Source: CAVTSA01 sp963790575 (GTDB lineage: Bacteria; Chloroflexota; Dormibacteria; Dormibacterales; Dormibacteraceae). Taken from it: DNA of 64,000 nucleotides. The notes under the pieces were generated by a model. It was not told the DNA's origin. It did not search any database and saw nothing but the letters and a program-made list of their open reading frames with translations. A program made the position numbers and the translations under genes. This document shows, in pieces, positions 33,135 to 41,338 of this stretch (its first letter is position 1; each line of letters opens with the position of its first letter). The DNA is taken from assembly GCA_963790575.1 (NCBI GenBank), contig CAWBPD010000015.1:1-64000 (forward strand), given 5' to 3'.

Positions 33135-33970
33135 GGTGGCAGCCCGAGCAGCTCGAGTGAGCGCTCCCAGAGTCCCCGGCACAGGTCCGGGTCCTCGACC
33201 CGCGGGTTCGCCCGCGCCGGCTTGCAGTCGGTGAAGTAGTCGCCCGAGCCCCAGGTGGTGGAAGGCTCGGTAGTCGCCAGCCAGACCAGCGTCTCGGCGC
33301 CCCGCTCCGGTGAGCGCAGGAGATACCGCGCGGGAGAGCGGGTGAAGAGTCGGACCAGGCGTCCACCCTCGTGTCCCCACTGGGTGCGCACGGCGCCCGG
33401 ATGAAACGCCGCCGCGGTCACGCCGTCGCGACCCCAGCGACGGGCCAGCTCGCGGGCGAAAAGCATGTTCTCCGCCTTGGTCGTGCCGTAGGCGCCGGTG
33501 CTGGAATACCGCTTCTTGAAGTCGAGGTCGTCGAGGTCGATCCGGGCCCGCAACCCGGCGGCGCTGGCGGTGACGACGACACGCCCGCGCGCGGCCACCA
33601 GCGGCTCCCGCAGCAGCATGGTGAGCAGGAAGGGGGCCAGGTGGTTGACCTGGAATGTGAGCTCGTGACCGTCCTCGGTCTCCTGGCGGCGGTCCCCGGC
33701 GATCAGGCCGGCGTTGTCGGCCAGCACGTCGATACGGGGATGGCGCTGCCGCAGCTCCTCGGCCAGCGTGCGCACCTGACGAAGTGAGGCGAGGTCGACC
33801 ACGTGGTGCTCGGCCCCCAGCTCCTCGGCCACCGCCTGCGTCTTCTGGGGCGAGCGCCCGAGCACCACCACCTGGTCGCCGCGCGCGTGCAGCGCCCGGG
33901 CGGCGGCGGCTCCGATTCCGTCCGAGGCGCCCGTGATGACGACGACGCGACCCGTCTGCTCCTGGCTCAC
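33128..33970 (-). CDS. Short-chain dehydrogenase/reductase
   Basis: The 280-residue protein has the classical SDR motifs: TGASDGIG (about residues 14-21) for NAD(P), DNAG (NNAG variant), the active-site serine in VVTASAAGL and YGTTK as YxxxK. The length and insertion before YGTTK resemble retinol-dehydrogenase/protochlorophyllide-reductase-like SDRs. The substrate is unknown. The GTG at 33970 is used because the N-terminal strand starts seven residues later. Upstream in-frame sequence belongs to the family 4 repeat. Confidence 0.87.
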   Translation of the reverse strand: MSQEQTGRVVVITGASDGIGAAAARALHARGDQVVVLGRSPQKTQAVAEELGAEHHVVDLASLRQVRTLAEELRQRHPRIDVLADNAGLIAGDRRQETEDGHELTFQVNHLAPFLLTMLLREPLVAARGRVVVTASAAGLRARIDLDDLDFKKRYSSTGAYGTTKAENMLFARELARRWGRDGVTAAAFHPGAVRTQWGHEGGRLVRLFTRSPARYLLRSPERGAETLVWLATTEPSTTWGSGDYFTDCKPARANPRVEDPDLCRGLWERSLELLGLPPQ

Positions 33971-34026
33971 GCAGCGGACGGTACGCGAGTGGGGAGGACG
34001 CGGCCAGGGCGGACCCGCGCCGTTAA

Positions 34027-34092
34027 GGGCCGAGTGTCCGCAGTGCGACCCTTCCAGGCGCGCGGTAGCGTCCGACTGCGGACACTGGGCCC
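34027..34092. repeat. GTGTCCGC dyad, family 4, copy 1
   Basis: Arms GGGCCGAGTGTCCGCAGT (from 34027) and ACTGCGGACACTGGGCCC (to 34092) pair over about 23 bp with few mismatches around a 20-nt loop. The second copy at 48253 keeps the arms and the exact 51-bp distance from GGGCC to GCGGACAC but has an unrelated loop, which supports a structural role. It lies just past the 3' end of hutH. Confidence 0.85.
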
Positions 34093-34113
34093 TCAGCCGT
34101 CTCCGCCGCGGGG

Positions 34114-35649
34114 TCACGAAAGCGGGCCGACCGCCGCCTCCACCTCGCCGAGCAGCTGCCCGGACGCGATCAGGTCCTCGGCCGCCCGCAGCTCGCGAGA
34201 AAGGAAGCGGTCAGGCCCTGGCCCCGGCACCACCCTTCGCAGCGCGGCCAGCGCGGCGCCGGTGCCCGCGCCCGGCCTCAGCGGCGCCCGCAGCTCGACC
34301 CCGCGCGCCCCGGCGACCAGCTCGACCGCCAGCACGCGGCGCAGGCCGTCGACCGCCCGGCGCAGCTTGCGCGCAGCCCCCCAGCCCATCGAGACGTGGT
34401 CTTCCTGCATCGCGGAGGTGGGGATGGAGTCGACGGACGCCGGCACCGCCAGCCGCTTCAGCTCGGACACCGCCGCCGCCTGCGTGTACTGCGCGAGCAT
34501 CAGCCCTGAGTCGACGCCGGGGTCATGGGCGAGGAACGCCGGCAGGCCCTCGGAGCGCGCCACGTCGAGGAGCCGGTCGGTCCTCCGCTCGGCGATCGAC
34601 GCCACGTCCGCGACCGCGATGGCGAGGAAGTCGCAGACGTAGGAGAGGGGCGCGCCGTGGAAGTTGCCGTTCGACTCCACGCGCCCGTCGGGGAGCACGA
34701 CCGGGTTGTCGATCGTCGACGCGAGCTCGCGCGTGGCGACGACCTGGGCGTGCTGCAGGGTGTCCCTGGCGCCGCCCGCCACCTGCGGCGCGCACCGGAG
34801 CGAGTAGGCGTCCTGCACGCGCCCCTCCCCAGTGCGGTGCGAGGCGACGATCGGCGACCCCGCCAGCAGCCGGAGCAGGTTGGCGGCGCTCGCCGCCTGG
34901 CCCGGGTGCGGTCGCAGCTCGGCGACCCAGGGCTCGAACGCGCGGTCGGTGCCGAGCAGAGCTTCGACGGACAGAGCGCAGGTCACGTCGGCGACCCTGA
35001 GCAGGCGCTCCAGGTCGAGGCAGGCGAGTACCAGCATGCCCAACATCCCGTCGGTGCCGTTGATCAGAGCCAGGCCCTCCTTGGCGGCCAGCTCAACCGG
35101 CTCGATGCCTGCTCCGGCCAGCACGGGAGCGGCGGGGACCGGGTTGCCCGCCTCGTCGAGCACCTCCCCCTCTCCCATCAGGACCAGGGCTACGTGGGCG
35201 AGTGGCGCCAGATCGCCACTGGCGCCCAGGGACCCGAGCTCACGGGCGGCGGGGACGACGCCGTGGTTGAGCAGAGCGGCCAGGCGCTCGACGACCACCG
35301 GCCGCACGCCGGTCATCCCCGTGCACGCCGTGCGTAAGCGCAGGAGCTGCATCGCCCGCACCACCTCGCGCTCCACCGGTGGGCCCATCCCTGCCGCGTG
35401 CGAGCGGATCAGCGAGCGCTGCAGCTGGGCGCGGAGCGGGGGCGGGATGGAGCGCCGCGACAGCGCCCCGAAGCCGGTGGAGACCCCGTAGGCCGGCGTC
35501 GACCCGGCCGCCAGCTCGTCAACGACCGCCCGGCCCCGCGCCACCGCCTCCAGCGCCGCCTCGCCCACATGGACCTCACGTCCTGAGCGGGCGACCGCCT
35601 CCACGTCGGCGAACGAAAGCGGCGCCCCGCTCAGCTCCAGCGCGGTCAC
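34114..35649 (-). CDS. hutH: Histidine ammonia-lyase
   Basis: The 511-residue protein matches HutH in length and motifs: STPAYGVSTGFGAL, and GSLGASGDLAPLAH, whose Ala-Ser-Gly at about residues 142-144 cyclises to the MIO electrophile. It also has SLRCAPQVAGGARDTL and the conserved IDNPVVLPDGRVESNGNFHG region (here split around NPVVLPDG). It removes ammonia from L-histidine to give urocanate. It is divergent from hutU with repeat DNA between. The GTG at 35649 is preferred because family homology begins there, although no strong ribosome site is visible. Confidence 0.95.
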   Translation of the reverse strand: MTALELSGAPLSFADVEAVARSGREVHVGEAALEAVARGRAVVDELAAGSTPAYGVSTGFGALSRRSIPPPLRAQLQRSLIRSHAAGMGPPVEREVVRAMQLLRLRTACTGMTGVRPVVVERLAALLNHGVVPAARELGSLGASGDLAPLAHVALVLMGEGEVLDEAGNPVPAAPVLAGAGIEPVELAAKEGLALINGTDGMLGMLVLACLDLERLLRVADVTCALSVEALLGTDRAFEPWVAELRPHPGQAASAANLLRLLAGSPIVASHRTGEGRVQDAYSLRCAPQVAGGARDTLQHAQVVATRELASTIDNPVVLPDGRVESNGNFHGAPLSYVCDFLAIAVADVASIAERRTDRLLDVARSEGLPAFLAHDPGVDSGLMLAQYTQAAAVSELKRLAVPASVDSIPTSAMQEDHVSMGWGAARKLRRAVDGLRRVLAVELVAGARGVELRAPLRPGAGTGAALAALRRVVPGPGPDRFLSRELRAAEDLIASGQLLGEVEAAVGPLS

Positions 35650-35668
35650 GCGGGAGTCCCGTACGGAC

Positions 35669-35737
35669 CCGAATGCCGGCACTCGGGGGTTGCAGCCGGC
35701 TTCTGGAGGCCTGAATGCCGGCACCCGGGGGTTGCGG
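35669..35737. repeat. TGCCGGCACTCGGG repeat pair, family 3
   Basis: GAATGCCGGCACTCGGGGG (copy starting 35669) and GAATGCCGGCACCCGGGGG (copy starting 35711) are 42 bp apart. They fill most of the space between the divergent hutH and hutU starts, so here the repeat lies at 5' ends and could affect hut promoter function. Confidence 0.85.
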
Positions 35738-35763
35738 TGTCCACGTGTCTACTGTTGCAGGCA

Positions 35764-37428
35764 ATGAGCGAACAGTCTGCGATCCCCACCGTGCGCGCCC
35801 CGCGCGGGGTCGAGCGGAGCTGCCGCGGCTGGCCCCAGGAGGCAGCGTTACGCATGTTGATGAACAACCTGGACCCGGAGGTGGCCGAGCACCCCGACCA
35901 GCTGATCGTCTACGGCGGCTCCGGCCGTGCCGCCCGGAGCTGGGACGCGTACCACGCAATCCTGCGGTCGCTGCGCGCGCTCGGGGACGACGAGACGCTG
36001 CTCGTGCAGTCGGGTAAGCCGGTCGGCGTCTTCGAGACCCACGAGTGGGCGCCCCGCGTCCTGATCGCGAACTCAAATCTGGTGCCCGAATGGGCGACCT
36101 GGGAGGAGTTCCGGCGGCTGGAGGCGCTCGGCTTGACCATGTACGGCCAGATGACGGCCGGCTCCTGGATCTACATCGGGACCCAGGGGATCCTTCAGGG
36201 GACCTACGAGACCTTCGCCGCGGTCGCCGCCAAGCGCTTTGGTGGCTCGCTCGCCGGCACCATCACCCTGACCGCGGGCCTCGGCGGCATGGGCGGTGCG
36301 CAGCCGCTCGCCGTGACCATGAACGGCGGCGTCGTCATCTGCCTGGACTGCGACGCCTCCCGGCTCCGGCGCCGTGTCGAGCAGGGCTACCTTGACGCAT
36401 GCGCCGAGTCCCTTGACGACGCGGTGCGCCGTGCCGTCGACGCCCGCGATCGCAAAGCTCCGCTCTCACTCGGGGTCCTCGCCAACGCGGCCGAGGCGGT
36501 CCCAGAGCTGCTCCGGCGGCGCGCCCCGATCGACGTCGTCACCGACCAGACCTCGGCTCACGACCCGCTCACCTACCTTCCCCTCGGCGTGCCCTTCGAG
36601 GAGATGCACGACGTCGCCCGTCGCGACCCGGACGAGTTCACCCGGCTCGCGCGCGACTCGATGGCAAAGCACGTCGAGGCGATGGTCGGCTTTCAGGATC
36701 AGGGGGCCGAGGTCTTCGATTACGGCAACTCGATCCGCGGTGAGGCTTTCCGGGCGGGCTACCAGCGCGCCTTCGACTTTCCGGGCTTCGTTCCCGCGTA
36801 CATCCGGCCCCTCTTCTGCGAGGGCAAGGGACCCTTCAGGTGGGCGGCGCTCTCCGGCGACCCTCGGGACATCGCCGCCACCGACCGCGCCATCCTCGAC
36901 CTCTTCCCGGAAGACCAGGCGCTCGCGCGCTGGATCCGGATGGCCGCCGAGAAGGTCCACTTCCAGGGTTTGCCGGCGCGCATCTGCTGGCTCGGCTACC
37001 GGGAGCGCGACCGAGCCGGCGAGCGGTTCAACGACCTGGTCCGCAGCGGCGAGATCTCGGCCCCGATCGTGATCGGGCGTGACCACCTCGACTCGGGGTC
37101 GGTCGCCTCGCCCTACCGTGAGACGGAGGCGATGCGGGACGGGTCGGACGCGATCGCCGACTGGCCTCTGCTCAACGCGCTGCTGAACGTCGCGTCGGGC
37201 GCATCCTGGGTCTCCATCCACCACGGCGGGGGGGTCGGCATCGGACGGTCCATCCACGCCGGCCAGGTGTGTGTCGCCGACGGGTCGGCGCTGGCCCGTG
37301 AGAAGCTGCATCGGGTCCTGACCAACGACCCCGGGACGGGCGTCATGCGGCACGTCGACGCGGGTTACGAACGCGCCGTCGAGGTCGCCGGCGAGCGAGG
37401 TCTGAGGGTCCCCATGCACGGGGGCTGA
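35764..37428 (+). CDS. hutU: Urocanate hydratase
   Basis: The 554-residue protein matches urocanase: EAALRMLMNNLDPEVAEHP, LIVYGGSGRAARSWD, YIGTQGILQGTYETF, the NAD-binding GLGGMGGAQPLA (about residue 177), FDYGNSIRGEAF and SGASWVSIHHGGGVGIG. It uses NAD as a catalytic cofactor to hydrate urocanate to imidazolone propionate. The ATG at 35764 gives normal length; an ATG nine codons upstream lies in repeat DNA. It leads the hutU-hutF-hutI operon. Confidence 0.96.
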   Translation: MSEQSAIPTVRAPRGVERSCRGWPQEAALRMLMNNLDPEVAEHPDQLIVYGGSGRAARSWDAYHAILRSLRALGDDETLLVQSGKPVGVFETHEWAPRVLIANSNLVPEWATWEEFRRLEALGLTMYGQMTAGSWIYIGTQGILQGTYETFAAVAAKRFGGSLAGTITLTAGLGGMGGAQPLAVTMNGGVVICLDCDASRLRRRVEQGYLDACAESLDDAVRRAVDARDRKAPLSLGVLANAAEAVPELLRRRAPIDVVTDQTSAHDPLTYLPLGVPFEEMHDVARRDPDEFTRLARDSMAKHVEAMVGFQDQGAEVFDYGNSIRGEAFRAGYQRAFDFPGFVPAYIRPLFCEGKGPFRWAALSGDPRDIAATDRAILDLFPEDQALARWIRMAAEKVHFQGLPARICWLGYRERDRAGERFNDLVRSGEISAPIVIGRDHLDSGSVASPYRETEAMRDGSDAIADWPLLNALLNVASGASWVSIHHGGGVGIGRSIHAGQVCVADGSALAREKLHRVLTNDPGTGVMRHVDAGYERAVEVAGERGLRVPMHGG

Positions 37429-37441
37429 ACGGTTTCGGGGC

Positions 37442-38770
37442 ATGCGCAGCTGGCACGCGGAGTGGGCGCTGGTGAACGGCACCGTCGAACCCGACTGCCT
37501 GCTCCAGGCGGAGGGAGATCGCTTCACGGCCGTCATCCCTCGCGTATCGCGACCGGCGGGCGCGGAGCGGCTGCGGGGGCTCAGCCTCCCGGGCTTCGCG
37601 AACGCGCACTCCCACGCGTTCCACCGCGCGCTACGCGGACGCACGGAGAGCGGTCGGGGAACGTTCTGGACCTGGCGGCAGCAGATGTACCGGCTGGCGG
37701 CGACGCTGACACCGGACCGCTACCTGTCGCTCGCCCGGGCCACGTTCGTCGAGATGGCGCTCGCCGGCATCACCTGCGCCGGCGAGTTCCACTACCTGCA
37801 CCACGACCGGGACGGCAGACCATACCGGGACCCCAACGAGATGGGGGAGGCGCTGCTCCAGGGGGCGGCCGAGGCCGGGATCCGCATCACCCTCCTCGAC
37901 ACCTGTTACTTGGCCGGTGGCTTCGGCCGGGCGGTCGAGGGCCCGCAGCGGCGCTTCAGCGACGGCGACGCCGAACGGTGGGCGGCGCGCATGGCGGAGC
38001 TGCGGCCCCGCGAACACGTCCGCGTCGGGGCTGCGATCCACTCCGTCCGCGCCGTGCCGGCCGGCCAGATGGGTACCGTGGCCGCCTGGGCCCGCGGCCA
38101 CGGTGCGCCACTTCACGCCCACCTCTCCGAGCAGCGTGCGGAGAACGACGAATGCGAGCGGGCGTGCGGCTGCACGCCGGCGCGCCTTCTCGCCGACCTC
38201 GGCCTGCTCGGCGAGGGCTGCACGCTGGTGCACGCGACGCACCTGTCGAGCGCTGATGTCCAGCTGCTGGGCGCGGTCAGGGCCACCGTCTGCCTGTGCC
38301 CGACGACGGAGCGCGAGCTGGCCGACGGGATCGGGCCTGGCGGCCCCCTCCATGCCGCCGGGTGCCCGCTGGCGCTGGGCAGCGACGGCCACTTCGTGAT
38401 CGATCCCTTGGAGGAGATGCGAGCGCTGGAGCTCGACGAGCGCTTGCGGACGGAGCGACGCGGCACCTGGACACCCCTCGAGCTGGTCGAGTTCGCCACC
38501 CGGTCCGGTCATCTGGCGCTGGGGTGGGACGGCGCCGGCAGCCTGGCCCCGGGGTGCCTCGCCGACCTGGTGACGATCCGGCTCGACGGGCCCCGCCTCG
38601 CCGGAGTGCCTCTGGAGGCGGTGCCGTTCGTCGCCGCCGGGGGCGACGTGGTCCGGGTCGTGGCGGGTGGGCGGGACCTCGTGCGGGAGGGGCGGCACCT
38701 CCTGGTCCCGGACGCCGGCCGGGCGCTGGCGGCCGCGGTCGCGCAGGCGTGGGAGGAAGCGGAACGATGA
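37442..38770 (+). CDS. hutF: Formimidoylglutamate deiminase
   Basis: The 442-residue amidohydrolase has metal histidines in FANAHSHAFHRALRG (about residues 55-60), FWTWRQQMYRLA, AGEFHYLHH, the LHAHLSEQ histidine near residue 225, VHATHLS and GSDGHFVIDPLEEMR. These match HutF, which deiminates N-formimidoylglutamate to N-formylglutamate and ammonia. Its presence means histidine is degraded by the five-step route. Its stop overlaps the hutI start (ATGA). Confidence 0.93.
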   Translation: MRSWHAEWALVNGTVEPDCLLQAEGDRFTAVIPRVSRPAGAERLRGLSLPGFANAHSHAFHRALRGRTESGRGTFWTWRQQMYRLAATLTPDRYLSLARATFVEMALAGITCAGEFHYLHHDRDGRPYRDPNEMGEALLQGAAEAGIRITLLDTCYLAGGFGRAVEGPQRRFSDGDAERWAARMAELRPREHVRVGAAIHSVRAVPAGQMGTVAAWARGHGAPLHAHLSEQRAENDECERACGCTPARLLADLGLLGEGCTLVHATHLSSADVQLLGAVRATVCLCPTTERELADGIGPGGPLHAAGCPLALGSDGHFVIDPLEEMRALELDERLRTERRGTWTPLELVEFATRSGHLALGWDGAGSLAPGCLADLVTIRLDGPRLAGVPLEAVPFVAAGGDVVRVVAGGRDLVREGRHLLVPDAGRALAAAVAQAWEEAER

Positions 38771-39939
38771 GATCGACTCTGTTCGACGGGATCGGCTCCC
38801 TGGTCACGAACGATCGCGGGCTGGGATCGGGAACCCTCGGGCTTCGTGAGCGGGGGGCGCTTGTCGTCGAGGACGGTCGGGTCGCCTGGGTCGGCGACGC
38901 CGGCGCGGCGCCCGCCGTCGACGAGCGGGTCGACGTCGGTGGCAGGGCCGTGCTCCCCGGCTGGGTCGACAGCCACGCGCACCTGGTCTTCGCCGGCGAA
39001 CGGGCGCGGGAGTTCGCGGCTCGCATGGCCGGGGAGCCCTACCAGGCGGGCGGGATACGCTCGACGGTCGCCGCCACGCGCGCAGCGTCCGAAGAGTCGC
39101 TGCGGGCCAACCTGCGGAGGCTCGTCGCCGAGGCACTGCGCCAGGGGACGACGACGATCGAAACCAAGTCGGGCTACGGGCTCACCGTCGCGGACGAGGT
39201 GCGGGCGCTGAGGGTCGCCGGGGAGGTGACCGACGAGGTGACGTTCCTGGGGGCGCACGTGGTGCCGGGGGAGTACGAGGCCGACCCGCGCGCCTACGTG
39301 GCACTGGTGGAGGGCGAGATGCTCGACGCCTGCGCGCCGCACGCCCGCTGGATCGACGTCTTCTGCGAGCGGGGCGCGTTCGACGGCGCGGCGACGCGCG
39401 AGATCCTGCTGGCCGGTGCCGCTCGCGGTCTCGGTCGTCGCGTCCACGCCAACCAGCTGGAGCCCGGTCCGGGCGTGCAGATCGCGGTCGAGGTGGACGC
39501 CGCATCGGCCGATCACTGCACCTACCTCGACGAGGCGGACGTGACCGCGCTCGCCGGCTCCGCCACCGTCGCCACCCTGCTTCCCGGCGCTGAGTTCTCG
39601 ACCCGCCATGCCTATCCGAACGCGCGCCGCCTCCTCGACGCGGGAGCCACCGTCGCGCTGGCGACCGACTGCAACCCGGGCACCTCCTACACCTCCAGCA
39701 TGGCGTTCTGCGTCGCGCTGGCCGTGCGCGAGATGCGGATGACTCCCGACGAGGCGGTCTGGGCGGCGACCGCCGGCGGCGCGCGGGCGCTGAGACGGGA
39801 CGATGTCGGGCACCTCTCGCCGGGAGCTTGGGCTGATCTCCAGGTTCTGGACGCGCCCAGCCACCTGCATCTCGCCTACCGGCCGGGGGTGCCGCTCACG
39901 CGCCAGGTCTGGCGGCGAGGCGTGCGCGTCGCCGGTTGA
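38767..39939 (+). CDS. hutI: Imidazolonepropionase
   Basis: The 390-residue amidohydrolase has WVDSHAHLVFAGERAREFAA (metal HxH), TTTIETKSGYGLTVADEVRA, HANQLEPGPG and ATDCNPGTSYTSSMAF, all typical of HutI. It opens the imidazolone ring to N-formimidoylglutamate, the HutF substrate. The order of catalysis in the cluster is HutH, HutU, HutI, HutF. The ATG overlaps hutF by 4 nt. The next step (HutG deformylase) is not in the window. Confidence 0.95.
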   Translation: MRSTLFDGIGSLVTNDRGLGSGTLGLRERGALVVEDGRVAWVGDAGAAPAVDERVDVGGRAVLPGWVDSHAHLVFAGERAREFAARMAGEPYQAGGIRSTVAATRAASEESLRANLRRLVAEALRQGTTTIETKSGYGLTVADEVRALRVAGEVTDEVTFLGAHVVPGEYEADPRAYVALVEGEMLDACAPHARWIDVFCERGAFDGAATREILLAGAARGLGRRVHANQLEPGPGVQIAVEVDAASADHCTYLDEADVTALAGSATVATLLPGAEFSTRHAYPNARRLLDAGATVALATDCNPGTSYTSSMAFCVALAVREMRMTPDEAVWAATAGGARALRRDDVGHLSPGAWADLQVLDAPSHLHLAYRPGVPLTRQVWRRGVRVAG

Positions 39940-40065
39940 ACCGGGCCGCCCCGCGCGGTTCATCGGGTGGGCGGGCGTTCTCGCGGCTCGCCACCGCGCT
40001 ACCCTTCTGCCGGGGCGTCCTTGGGCCGGCGTGGGCCGGGGTGGCGCCGGTGAGGAGGTTCTGTG

Positions 40066-41187
40066 ATGTCGCGGCGAAACGCACCCCCGTTCCGTGCCGA
40101 CCATGTCGGCAGCCTGCTGCGCCCGCCCGAGCTTCTCGAAGCCCGTGCTCGGCACCAGGCGGGCGAGCTGTCGGACGAGAAGCTCGGTGAGGCCGAGGAC
40201 ACCGCGATCCGCGCCGCGGTGGAGAAGCAGGAGTCGATCGGGCTTCAGTCGGCGACCGATGGCGAGTTCCGCCGCGCCTCCTGGCACATGGACTTTTTGA
40301 CTCAGCTGGGCGGCGTGACCAAGGTTGCGGACACCGGGCTGGTGGTGCACTTCCGCAACGCCGGCGGCCAGACCGACGCGGCGCTGCCGTCGGTGCACAT
40401 CGACGCCCGGATCCATCTCGACCATCCGATCTTCGCCGACGCCTTCCGATTTCTCCAGCAGTCGGTGACGGTGGCCACCCCCAAGCTCACGATTCCCTCC
40501 CCGAGCATGCTCCACTACCGGGGCGGCCGGGCCAGCATGGACCCCGCCGTCTACCCCGACGTGGACCCGTTCTGGGACGACCTCTCAGCCGCCTATCGCG
40601 AGGAGATCGCGGCGGTGGCCGGGCTCGGGTGCACCTACCTGCAGCTCGACGACACCTCGCTCGCCTACCTCAACGACCCGGCGCAGCGCGCGATGCTGGC
40701 CCAGCGCGGCGACGACGCGGAGCATCAGCACCTGCGCTACATCCGCCAGATCAACCAGGCGCTGGAGGGGCGCCCCCCGGGGCTGACGGTGACGACCCAC
40801 ATGTGCCGCGGCAACTTCCGCTCCTCGTGGGCCGCCGAGGGGGGCTACGACTTCGTGGCCGAGGCGCTGTTCAACGAGCTCACCGTGGACGGGTTTTTCC
40901 TCGAGTACGACGACGAGCGCTCCGGGACCTTCGAGCCGCTCCGCTTCGTGCCCTCGGGCAAGCTGGTGGTGCTGGGCCTGGTCACCACCAAGCAAGGACG
41001 GCTGGAAGACAAGGACACCCTCGCGCGCCGGATCGACGAGGCCTCCCGCTACGTCCCGCTGGAGCAGCTCTGTCTCTCGCCGCAGTGCGGGTTCTCGTCC
41101 ACGGTGGAGGGGAACGTCCTCACGCAGGATGAACAGTGGGCGAAGCTGGAGCTGATCGTGGAGGTCGCGCGCGAAGTCTGGCGGTAG
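40066..41187 (+). CDS. MetE-like (cobalamin-independent methionine synthase C-terminal domain) methyltransferase
   Basis: The 373-residue protein is a single MetE-type TIM barrel: FRADHVGSLLRPPELLEAR, ATDGEFRRASWHMDFL, YLQLDDTSLAYLND, THMCRGNFRSSW (zinc His and Cys), EYDDERSGTFEPL and LCLSPQCGFSS with the last zinc cysteine. It lacks the N-terminal MetE half, as in YxjG/YxjH-type or archaeal core enzymes. It probably transfers a methyl group to homocysteine or a related thiol. It may act downstream of MetY. GAGGAGG precedes the ATG. Confidence 0.87.
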   Translation: MSRRNAPPFRADHVGSLLRPPELLEARARHQAGELSDEKLGEAEDTAIRAAVEKQESIGLQSATDGEFRRASWHMDFLTQLGGVTKVADTGLVVHFRNAGGQTDAALPSVHIDARIHLDHPIFADAFRFLQQSVTVATPKLTIPSPSMLHYRGGRASMDPAVYPDVDPFWDDLSAAYREEIAAVAGLGCTYLQLDDTSLAYLNDPAQRAMLAQRGDDAEHQHLRYIRQINQALEGRPPGLTVTTHMCRGNFRSSWAAEGGYDFVAEALFNELTVDGFFLEYDDERSGTFEPLRFVPSGKLVVLGLVTTKQGRLEDKDTLARRIDEASRYVPLEQLCLSPQCGFSSTVEGNVLTQDEQWAKLELIVEVAREVWR

Positions 41188-41200
41188 CGACCTCCCCGAT

Positions 41201-41320
41201 TGCTGGCACTCGGGAGACACTCGGGTGGCACTCGGGCCCGCTGAGACGCGCTGAGAACCCCGAATGCGGGCACTCAGGCCTCCGAAGATCCCTCGAGCCC
41301 TCGAGTGCCGGCACTCGGCG
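41201..41320. repeat. TGCCGGCACTCGGG repeat cluster, family 3
   Basis: Degenerate copies TGCTGGCACTCGGG (41201), TGCGGGCACTCAGG (41265) and TGCCGGCACTCGGC (41306) lie between two convergent genes. The last two are 41 bp apart. Two further TGGCACTCGGG-like fragments sit at about 41218-41236. Confidence 0.8.
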
Positions 41321-41338
41321 CGAGGGGTGGTGGTTGCG

